Below are positions 16,890 to 23,623 of a DNA stretch of 54,022 nucleotides, piece by piece. The position numbers were made by a program, and so were the translations under genes. Positions within the stretch are counted from its first letter, which is position 1, and each line of letters starts with the position of its first letter. The notes under the pieces are model-generated. The model had not been told where the DNA came from. It did no database searches and saw only the letters and a list, made by a program, of their open reading frames with translations. Location: assembly GCA_036506155.1 (NCBI GenBank), contig DASXSF010000076.1, positions 1-54,022 on the forward strand, read 5' to 3'. Origin of the DNA: DASXRA01 sp036506155. Its GTDB lineage: Bacteria > Actinomycetota > Actinomycetes > Mycobacteriales > Jatrophihabitantaceae.

Positions 16890-18064
16890 ACGGCGGCCAC
16901 GGCGCGACAAACGTCGCCGTGCTGCTCATCGAACTCGGCGCCGTCTTGTTCACGCTGGGCCTGCTCGGCCGCCTCGCGCGGCGGTTCCGGATTCCCGTGA
17001 TCCCCTTGTACCTGCTTGGCGGTCTGTGCTTCGGGCAGGGCGGGGTGCTGGAGCTGTCGGCCAGCGAGGACTTCGTCCGGGTCGCCGCGGACATCGGAGT
17101 GATCCTGCTGCTCGTCATGCTCGGCCTGGAGTACTCGGCCAGCGAACTGCGCGCCAGCCTGCGCACCCAGGCGCCGATCGGCGTGCTGGACGGGCTGCTC
17201 AATGCAGTGCCCGGCGTCCTGGTGGCGTTGATCGCGGGATGGGGCGGGGTGGCGGCGGTGGCGCTCGGCGGTATCACGTGGGTGTCGTCGTCCGGTGTGA
17301 TCGCCAAGATGCTCACCGACAACGGACGGCTGGCCAACCATGAGACGCCGACCATCCTGGGCGTGCTGGTCATCGAGGACGTCGCGATGGCTCTGTATCT
17401 GCCCTTGCTGACTGCGCTCCTCGCCGGCGGCGGGGCCGGCAAGGTGGTGCTCGCTGTCCTGATCGCTGTCGCAGCGGTAGGCGCCGTCATCGTGGTGGCC
17501 ACGCGCTTCGGTGGGCACGTCACGAAGCTGGTCGCGGCGCAGGACAACGAGTCGTTGTTGCTCGGCGTGCTGGGCCTCACCCTGCTGGTGGCGGGCCTCG
17601 CCGAGCGGCTGCATGTCTCCGCTGCGGTCGGGGCGTTCCTGGTCGGCATCGCCGTTTCGGGCAGCGTGGCGGAGACGGCCGCCGAGGTGCTGGCGCCGCT
17701 GCGGGACGTTTTCGCAGCGGTGTTCTTCGTGGCATTCGGCCTGGCGACCAATCCCCATACGCTTCCGCCGGTACTGCCGCTGGCACTGCTGCTGGCCGCG
17801 CTCACGGCTGGCACCAAGATGGCCACCGGGTACGTCGCCGCAAGGCGAGCCGGCGTCAGGCGGCGCGGCCGCTGGCGGGCTGCGGTCACGCTCGTCCCGC
17901 GCGGCGAGTTCTCCGTTGTGGTCGCCGCGCTGGCGGTCAGCGCGGGCGCGGAGACCAAGCTCGGCCCGACCGCCGCATGCTACGTGCTGATCACGATTCT
18001 GCTGGGCGCCGCCGTCTACCGGTGGCCGGACAGGTTGCATCCGGAACAAACTGCCACCCCTTGA
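16886..18064 (+). CDS. Cation:proton antiporter, CPA2/KefB type
   Basis: 392 residues with about 12 hydrophobic segments and the Na+/H+ exchanger fold of the CPA2 family, including LLVMLGLEYSASELR, GVLVIEDVAMALYLPLL (with the conserved acidic residues) and a C-terminal LVPRGEFSVVVAALA segment. It probably exchanges K+ or Na+ for H+ at the membrane. The GTG start overlaps the stop of the TrkA-C regulatory subunit, the usual two-gene arrangement in actinobacteria, so loss of frame in the partner should alter its gating. There is no C-terminal RCK domain; that function is in the separate upstream gene. Confidence 0.88.
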   Translation: MNGGHGATNVAVLLIELGAVLFTLGLLGRLARRFRIPVIPLYLLGGLCFGQGGVLELSASEDFVRVAADIGVILLLVMLGLEYSASELRASLRTQAPIGVLDGLLNAVPGVLVALIAGWGGVAAVALGGITWVSSSGVIAKMLTDNGRLANHETPTILGVLVIEDVAMALYLPLLTALLAGGGAGKVVLAVLIAVAAVGAVIVVATRFGGHVTKLVAAQDNESLLLGVLGLTLLVAGLAERLHVSAAVGAFLVGIAVSGSVAETAAEVLAPLRDVFAAVFFVAFGLATNPHTLPPVLPLALLLAALTAGTKMATGYVAARRAGVRRRGRWRAAVTLVPRGEFSVVVAALAVSAGAETKLGPTAACYVLITILLGAAVYRWPDRLHPEQTATP

Positions 18065-18069
18065 GCGCT

Positions 18070-18492
18070 ATGCGAGGCGTGGACGAGACCGAACGATTGC
18101 TCCGCAGCTACGACACGATCACGGTGGTCGGCGCCAGCCGCGACCCGGGCAAAGAGGCGCATGCCATCCCGGCGCAGATGCAACGGCACGGTTGGCGAAT
18201 CATCCCGGTCAACCCGTACGCGGACGAGCTGTTCGGCGAAAAGGCGTATCCGACGTTGGCCGACGTGCCCGAGCCATTCGGGCTGGTCGACGTCTTCCGC
18301 CCGTCCGAGGACGCCGCGGAAATCGTTCGGCAGGCCATCGCCGCAGGTGCTAGCGCAGTATGGCTGCAGCTCGGCATCGTCTCCGCGGAGGCGCGCGCGC
18401 TGGCGGAGGCTGCCGGCATCGCCTACGTCGAGAACCGCTGCCTCGCCGTCGAGCGGGCGCGTTATGCCCTCAGCGCGAAGTCCAGGACCTGA
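18070..18492 (+). CDS. CoA-binding domain protein (YccU-like)
   Basis: 140 residues. The Rossmann-type CoA-binding fold is shown by TITVVGASRDPGKEAHAIP near the N-terminus, IIPVNPYADELFGEKAYPTL in the middle and AVWLQLGIVSAEARALAEAAG with ENRCLAVE at the end. These proteins bind CoA or CoA thioesters; the cellular role is not established. The start is the ATG 5 bases after the antiporter stop, so co-transcription is likely. The 3' end overlaps the convergent reductase gene by 31 bases. Confidence 0.82.
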   Translation: MRGVDETERLLRSYDTITVVGASRDPGKEAHAIPAQMQRHGWRIIPVNPYADELFGEKAYPTLADVPEPFGLVDVFRPSEDAAEIVRQAIAAGASAVWLQLGIVSAEARALAEAAGIAYVENRCLAVERARYALSAKSRT

Positions 18493-19022
18493 TCGACCAC
18501 CAGGCGCAGTGCCGCGGCGATGTGCTCGAGCAGCACGCCGCCCTCGGCGAACACCGGATCGGCAGAATTCACGGTGACGCCGTAGGGCGTGGGCCAGCCG
18601 CGTAGCGCATGAATCGTCGAACGCAGCGACGCGAGCGTGGTCCCGCACGCCTGCCATCCGGCCGCGGTGACGATCGTGCCGACGGCCCGCCCCGACAGGT
18701 ACGGCCGCCCGTCGGCGCGCAGCGATTCGAGGTGGTCCACGCCGTTCTTGACCAGGCCGGACATCCCGCCGTGATAGCCGGGCGTCGCGATGATCAGACC
18801 GTCGGCGCTGGCCACCGCGGTGACCAGCTCGCCCGCAGCGGCCGAATCCTCGTCGACGACGTAGATGGGCAGCTGCGCCAGGAACGCGCCGCCGAACGCC
18901 ATGGTGCGTGCACCGCGAACCTCCGCCTCGGCCAGCGCCGTGCGCAGCAGCTCGTCGGTGAGTGACGTCGCCCGGGTCGAGCCGCCGATCCCGACGACGA
19001 GCTGCCGGGCATCCGCGTCCAT
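18462..19022 (-). CDS. NAD(P)H-dependent FMN reductase (flavodoxin-like)
   Basis: 186 residues from the ATG at 19022. The phosphate-binding loop GGSTRATSLTDELLR, the central ATPGYHGGMSGLVKNGVDHL segment and the AAGWQACGTTLASLR stretch are typical of the NADPH-dependent FMN reductase/chromate reductase family. It would reduce flavins, quinones or metals in the cytosol. An upstream in-frame extension exists but overlaps the divergent PEBP promoter region and lacks family character. Starts of this gene and the PEBP gene are 23 bases apart. Confidence 0.85.
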   Translation of the reverse strand: MDADARQLVVGIGGSTRATSLTDELLRTALAEAEVRGARTMAFGGAFLAQLPIYVVDEDSAAAGELVTAVASADGLIIATPGYHGGMSGLVKNGVDHLESLRADGRPYLSGRAVGTIVTAAGWQACGTTLASLRSTIHALRGWPTPYGVTVNSADPVFAEGGVLLEHIAAALRLVVDQVLDFALRA

Positions 19023-19045
19023 GACCCCGACCGTAGTGTGTGCCC

Positions 19046-19588
19046 ATGACCCTCGAACGTCCGCCTGCACCGGACCCCTACTCGCTGCTCCCCGTCGTCG
19101 GCACATTCACCGTGACGAGCACGGACGTCAGCGAAGGCGAGCAGCTCGCGCGCAAGCATCTCTATCCCGGTGCCGAGCCCGAGGCGGGCAATATGTCGCC
19201 GCAGCTTGCCTGGTCGGGATTCCCCGAGGGCACGAGGAGTTTCACTGTGACGTGCTACGACCCGGACGCCCCGACGCCGTCCGGTTTCTGGCACTGGGTG
19301 CTGGTCGACCTTCCCGGATCGACGACCTCGCTCGCCACGGGCGCCGGGCACGTCGACGCACCCTTGCCCGGAAGGGCGTTCCACGTCCGTAACGACTGGA
19401 GCAGCAAGGACTACGGCGGCGCCTACCCGCCACCTGGCGACCGCCCGCACCGCTACTACTTCGTGGTGCACGCCCTGGACGTCGACTCGCTCGGCGTCGA
19501 CACCGACACGAGCGCCGCAGCAGTGTCGTTCAACATGGTCTTTCACACGCTGGCCCGAGCCCACATCGTGCCTGTCTTCTCGCACTAA
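19046..19588 (+). CDS. YbhB/YbcL family Raf-kinase-inhibitor-like (PEBP) protein
   Basis: 180 residues. The PEBP signature is visible: SPQLAWSGFPEGTRSFTVTC, then YDPDAPTPSGFWHWVLVDLP, then the ligand-site PPPGDRPHRYYFVVHALD segment. The biochemical role of bacterial members is unclear; phospholipid or anion binding is proposed. An in-frame GTG lies two codons earlier. A TAGTGT hexamer 7 bases before the ATG suggests a leaderless transcript. Confidence 0.85.
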   Translation: MTLERPPAPDPYSLLPVVGTFTVTSTDVSEGEQLARKHLYPGAEPEAGNMSPQLAWSGFPEGTRSFTVTCYDPDAPTPSGFWHWVLVDLPGSTTSLATGAGHVDAPLPGRAFHVRNDWSSKDYGGAYPPPGDRPHRYYFVVHALDVDSLGVDTDTSAAAVSFNMVFHTLARAHIVPVFSH

Positions 19589-19594
19589 CCGGGC

Positions 19595-19612
19595 TGCCCG
19601 CCTTTTCGGGCA
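19595..19612 (+). terminator. Short hairpin after the PEBP gene
   Basis: TGCCCG-cctttt-CGGGCA forms a 6-bp stem 7 bases after the stop codon. It is short and has no strong T-tract, so termination is uncertain. I see no gene in the rest of the interval up to 19822. Confidence 0.4.
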
Positions 19613-19822
19613 CGCGCTTTCGCTGACCGGCAGTAGTGCTGCGCGGCGCCTGGGCTGACCTTCGACGTAGGCCATCTCGGCTACGCGCGGCAGTCGCAGT
19701 GCTCCGCTCGGCAGCTGCCGAACAGATTGTCCAGGTAATGGCTACTGCACGCACGCTCTACCTCACATCGGGTCGCCGTGCAGCAGCTACTGTTTGCCCA
19801 GCGGGGGCAGAGAGGGACCGGT

Positions 19823-21127
19823 ATGCACCATCAGGGCCGGAATGGCGCGACCTTCGGTGATGTCGTGCGCGTCGCCGAGTTCCGCGCGATCTGGCTCGCC
19901 GACGCGCAGTCGATTGCGGGCGACCAGATCGCCCGGGTGGCCCTCGCGATCCTCGTCTTCGAGCGCACCGGATCGACAGGGCTGACCGCGCTCGTCTATG
20001 CCCTGACGTACCTGCCGGCCATCCTTGGTGGCGCGCTGCTCGCCGGCATCGCGGACCGGTTCCCGCGGCGCGACGTCATGGTCTGCTGCGACCTCATCCG
20101 CGCGGCGCTGTTCGGCGTGGTCGCGATCCCGCAGATGCCGCTGGGCGTCATGTGCGCGCTGATCGTGCTCGCAGTGCTGTCAACCTCGCCGTTCTCGGCC
20201 GCCGAGTCCGCGCTGATCCCGACGATCCTGGAAGACCACGAGCTGTACGTCGTCGGCGCCGGTCTGCGCGCTACCACGGCGCAGCTCGCGCAGCTTTTCG
20301 GATTCGCCATCGGCGGGGTGCTAGTCAGTGCCATCGGCGTGCACTGGGGGCTGGCCATCGACGCCGCGACATTCGCGGTGTCAGCGGTGCTCGTGGTGCG
20401 CTTCGTCCAGCACCGTCCGGTACCTGTGCGTACGCATGACCTCGGCGGTGCGCCGCAGCGCCGCCGCATGCTCGACGGCGCACGCACCGTCTTCGGCGAC
20501 GCTCGTCTGCGTACGCTGATGCTGCTGGGCTGGCTGGCGGCCTTCTACGTCGTACCCGAGGGGCTCGCGCCCTCATACGTAGCAGCGATCGGCGGCGGCA
20601 CCGCAGCGGTCGGCGCGATAATGGCGGCCGATCCCGCCGGCAGCGCAATCGGCGCAGCGCTGTTCGTGCGGCTGGTACCGCCGCATGTGCGCGCATGGAT
20701 GATGAGCCTGCTCGCCTTCCTTGCCGGATTGCCGTTGATCCTGTGCGGCTGGGCACCAGGCATCGGGGTATCGGTGTTGCTGCTCGCCACCACCGGGCTA
20801 TGCAGCGCGTTCCAGGTGCAGGCGTCCACCACGTTCATGCGCGTCGTCCCCGACGACAACCGCGGGCAGGCGTTCGGACTTGCCCAGTCGGGGCTGATCG
20901 CGGTGCAAGGTCTCGGCATCGCCGCCTTCGGCTTCATCGGCGACCACGTCGGGGCTCCGCACGCGATCGCATTAGCCGGTGCGATCGGCTCAGTGTTCGC
21001 CATCGTGCTCGGCATCTCGTGGGAACGCGCCCGGCGTTCCCGCGAACACCCCGAACGCCCGCTGCCGGCCGGTGTCGGGCTCGACCGCGATGCCCGCATC
21101 GAACGACAGGCCGAGGATGTCCAGTGA
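19823..21127 (+). CDS. MFS transporter
   Basis: About 434 residues with around 12 hydrophobic segments. The N-terminal half has the MFS loop motif LAGIADRFPRRDVMVCCDLIR after TM2 and the family-typical FRAIWLADAQSIAGDQIARVALAI beginning, as in MFS_3/enterobactin-exporter-like proteins. The probable function is proton-coupled efflux; the substrate is unknown. The start is the ATG at 19823 with a GAGGG site 7 bases upstream; the frame is open for 15 more codons from a GTG at 19778. No regulator is adjacent. Confidence 0.85.
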   Translation: MHHQGRNGATFGDVVRVAEFRAIWLADAQSIAGDQIARVALAILVFERTGSTGLTALVYALTYLPAILGGALLAGIADRFPRRDVMVCCDLIRAALFGVVAIPQMPLGVMCALIVLAVLSTSPFSAAESALIPTILEDHELYVVGAGLRATTAQLAQLFGFAIGGVLVSAIGVHWGLAIDAATFAVSAVLVVRFVQHRPVPVRTHDLGGAPQRRRMLDGARTVFGDARLRTLMLLGWLAAFYVVPEGLAPSYVAAIGGGTAAVGAIMAADPAGSAIGAALFVRLVPPHVRAWMMSLLAFLAGLPLILCGWAPGIGVSVLLLATTGLCSAFQVQASTTFMRVVPDDNRGQAFGLAQSGLIAVQGLGIAAFGFIGDHVGAPHAIALAGAIGSVFAIVLGISWERARRSREHPERPLPAGVGLDRDARIERQAEDVQ

Positions 21128-21174
21128 CGCGCACGTCTGAGGTCCCTCTCGAGACGCGAGGTATACCGACCGCG

Positions 21175-21684
21175 TCAGCCGGTGCCGGACAGCTCGTTGC
21201 TCAGTGACTGTTGCACATAGGCCATCGCCTCCTTTGCGGATTGATCTGCGAAGCGATCCGCCAGCTCCCCGGGGTCGACGTCTTCGAACCGCTGATGCAC
21301 CCACCACAGATGTCCCTGCGGATCGCGTAGCCGAGCGACGCGTTCACCAAACGGCAGCTCGGTCGGCCGCGTCACGGCCCGCGCGCCCGCCGCGACTGCC
21401 CGGTCGAACACGTCCTGCACGTCTGCGACATACACCCGCAGGTGCGCGGGCGTCGGTGGCCACCCGGCGTGTGCATCGAACAACATGACGACGGACTCGC
21501 CTACCTCCATCTCGACGTGCGCGATGCGTCCAGCTGCGTCGAGCATCCTCGAACCCGGAGTCTCGACCGCCCCGAACACGGCCTCCAGGAACGAGATTTC
21601 AGCTGCGGTGTCGCGGCTGATCACCCACGGGTCGACACGCGAATACCGCGCCGGCACCGGCACGATCGGTTGCGCTTCAGCCAT
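21175..21684 (-). CDS. VOC-superfamily (glyoxalase/PhnB-like) protein
   Basis: 169 residues with one betaalphabetabetabeta-type module: AEISFLEAVFGAVE, VGESVVMLFDA, AHLRVYVADVQDVFDRAVAAGA and the terminal RVARLRDPQGHLWWVHQRFEDV. PhnB-like members of the vicinal-oxygen-chelate family include resistance and isomerase proteins; the first metal-ligand His of glyoxalase I is not evident, so a specific reaction is not predicted. The C-terminal extension (DPGELADRFADQSAKEAM) is a helical tail. Confidence 0.78.
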   Translation of the reverse strand: MAEAQPIVPVPARYSRVDPWVISRDTAAEISFLEAVFGAVETPGSRMLDAAGRIAHVEMEVGESVVMLFDAHAGWPPTPAHLRVYVADVQDVFDRAVAAGARAVTRPTELPFGERVARLRDPQGHLWWVHQRFEDVDPGELADRFADQSAKEAMAYVQQSLSNELSGTG

Positions 21685-21740
21685 GTCTGGAGCCTGTCAC
21701 CGGCCACCGACAATTTCCGGCCGGCGCATCATGCGGGGAA

Positions 21741-22310
21741 TCAGGGCAGCGGCTCATGCTGCGTGCTGACAATGCGCTCCACGCGACGCAGCGTCTCACG
21801 CAAGTTAGCTTCGCTGGTCGCGTCCCGTGCGTCGGCCAGAGTGAGCCAGCGCAGTTGCGCGGCCGGCCGCTCGGGGCGGGCGCGCGCGGGCTCGCTGGTG
21901 GCGAGGAGGAAGCGCAGGTCGGCGTGCTCGTGTGCCGGATCGCTATCCCTTGCCGGCACCCGGACGATCACCGCGTGAACGAGGCGCGCGTCCGGCCACG
22001 GGGTCAGGTCGGTGAGGCCGGTCTCTTCCGCCCCCTCCCGCAAGGCGATCTCGAGCGGGTCGGACTCGCCCGGCTCGCCGTGTCCTCCGACCTGCAACCA
22101 CGCCTGCTGGCGCTGATGCCAGCGCAGCAGCACCCGCTGCGTGGGTGGATGCACGATCAGGGCGGATGCGGTTACGTGCAGGGGCATCGAGCGCCACGGG
22201 TCGTCCACCGTCTGCGAAAGTTGGCGGATGCGAGCGACGTCGGCGACTTCGTTGTCGCCGCGCGATCGGTGCTCGTGCAGCACATCGACGATCGTTCGGG
22301 GCCGGCTCAC
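21741..22310 (-). CDS. Nudix hydrolase
   Basis: About 189 residues from a GTG at 22310. The Nudix box is clear: GHGEPGESDPLEIALREGAE followed by ETGL, giving GX5EX7REXXEEXGX. The strand before it (RVLLRWHQRQQAWLQVGGH) matches the family. It hydrolyses nucleoside-diphosphate-linked substrates; the exact one is unknown. The N-terminal 45 residues are a helical extension common in actinobacterial members. It is divergent from the GNAT-like remnant. The start is a judgment, since the frame stays open further upstream. Confidence 0.8.
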   Translation of the reverse strand: MSRPRTIVDVLHEHRSRGDNEVADVARIRQLSQTVDDPWRSMPLHVTASALIVHPPTQRVLLRWHQRQQAWLQVGGHGEPGESDPLEIALREGAEETGLTDLTPWPDARLVHAVIVRVPARDSDPAHEHADLRFLLATSEPARARPERPAAQLRWLTLADARDATSEANLRETLRRVERIVSTQHEPLP

Positions 22311-22352
22311 ACTGGGCGAGGCTACGTCGTGCTCGGCCAGTATGGTCCGAAT

Positions 22353-22520
22353 ATGACAGCAGCGCCCGGCCCGTCGGTCAGCCTGCACCGCGTCACCGAC
22401 GACGACCTCGGGATGTTCCGCCGCTTCGCCACCGAGCCCGGACTCGTCAGCTACCGAGCCGGCGCACGGCGTGACGGCTACCACCACAGCCGGCTGCGCG
22501 ACGATTCCGCGTTGCCGTGA
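22353..22520 (+). pseudogene. Possible GNAT acetyltransferase N-terminal remnant
   Basis: A 55-codon open frame from an ATG. The product begins like a GNAT protein (SLHRVTDDDLGMFRRF) but ends after about 50 residues in low-complexity sequence, without the acetyl-CoA-binding motif. Its stop overlaps an in-frame GTG of the next gene (GTGA at 22517). It may be the decayed front of an acetyltransferase or a short leader-type ORF. Confidence 0.35.
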
Positions 22521-22606
22521 CGCCGCCGGATGAGCCCTCGCGGGGCGACCTCGCTGCCGGGAGGCTGCCAGCGCCGGCAGGCGCGGAGCGGATACGCCCA
22601 GGCGGG

Positions 22607-23353
22607 ATGTGCACTGTCACCGCCCGGCTTCGCGCCACCGGGTGCGTGTTCGCCGAGGACGAGGCGCGCCTGCTTGTCGCCGCGGCGCGCACGCCGGGTG
22701 AACTCGAGACCTCCGTCGGGCGCCGCGTCGCCGGGGAGCCGCTCGAGCATGTCCTCGGCTGGGCGGAGTTCTGTGGGCTGCGTATCGCCGTCGAGCCCGG
22801 CGTGTTCGTGCCGCGCCGGCGCACCGAATTCCTTGTGCACGAGGCCGCACGGCTGGCCCAGCCGGGTGCGGTGATCGTCGACCTGTGTTGCGGCACCGGC
22901 GCGCTCGGCGCTGCGCTCGCGGTGTCCGCCGACCGTGCCGAGGTGCACGCTACGGACATCGACCCGGTCGCGGTGCGCTGCGCACGGCGCAACGTACCCG
23001 GCGCGGTCTACCACGGCGACCTGTTCGAACCGTTGCCATCGACGCTGCGCGGCCGCATCGACGTGCTGCTCGCCAACGTGCCGTACGTCCCGACGCGGGA
23101 GCTGGAGCTACTGCCGGCAGAGGCGCGCTTGCACGAGGATCGGGTCGCGCTCGACGGTGGCCCGGACGGGCTTTACGTGCTGCGTCGGGTGGCCGCCGAT
23201 GCGCCGCGATGGCTGGCGCCGGGCGGGCATCTGCTGGTCGAGACGACCGCCGCCCAAGCACCGCAGGCCCTCGCGGCATTCAACCCGCTCGCGGCGCGGA
23301 TCGCGCACAGCGACGACTATGACGCGACGGTGGTCATCGGCACCAACGACTGA
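22607..23353 (+). CDS. Putative protein N5-glutamine methyltransferase (HemK/PrmC-like)
   Basis: About 248 residues. An N-terminal helical domain (FAEDEARLLVAAARTPGELE, ...GEPLEHVLGWAEFCGLRI) precedes a Rossmann SAM domain with VDLCCGTGALGAALA, the acidic ATDIDPVAV motif and NVPYVPT at the catalytic NPPY position. This is the pattern of the actinobacterial PrmC paralogue family, in which the second catalytic-loop residue is not Pro. The ATG at 22607 gives the usual family length; a GTG at 22517 overlapping the upstream stop would add 30 residues. The target protein is unknown. Confidence 0.8.
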   Translation: MCTVTARLRATGCVFAEDEARLLVAAARTPGELETSVGRRVAGEPLEHVLGWAEFCGLRIAVEPGVFVPRRRTEFLVHEAARLAQPGAVIVDLCCGTGALGAALAVSADRAEVHATDIDPVAVRCARRNVPGAVYHGDLFEPLPSTLRGRIDVLLANVPYVPTRELELLPAEARLHEDRVALDGGPDGLYVLRRVAADAPRWLAPGGHLLVETTAAQAPQALAAFNPLAARIAHSDDYDATVVIGTND

Positions 23354-23422
23354 CGGCTGCACACGTCCGTCGTGCTTGGTTGCCGGTCGCAGGTCGTTCG
23401 ATCACCTTATTTTGTAGGGATG

Positions 23423-23443
23423 AACAGTGCCGGTGGCACTGTT
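23423..23443. promoter_or_regulatory. Perfect inverted repeat (operator or terminator)
   Basis: AACAGTGCC-ggt-GGCACTGTT has 9-bp arms and a 3-base centre, 70 bases after the methyltransferase stop and 180 bases before the BNR-protein start. It could end the upstream transcript or bind a dimeric regulator. The rest of 23354-23623 shows only the promoter noted below. Confidence 0.5.
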
Positions 23444-23533
23444 TGCACAACACACTGGCGCGCCATGCATGCGACCCGACAACGGGTAGCCGTTCGCCTA
23501 GGTAACGGTATGACCGCCATGCTCGTCCCTTGC

Positions 23534-23563
23534 TTGACACCTCGTTCGCGCCGTGCCAAGAAT
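23534..23563 (+). promoter_or_regulatory. Candidate promoter of the BNR-repeat protein
   Basis: TTGACA at 23534-23539 and AAGAAT at 23558-23563 with an 18-base spacer, 60 bases upstream of the ATG. The -35 is a consensus match, unusual against the surrounding GC-rich sequence. Confidence 0.5.
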
Positions 23564-23623
23564 CGCCCGGCTCGCGCTGATGTGCGCGGTCTCCACGTTC
23601 GGCTGCCCAACCGAGGAGATTGA

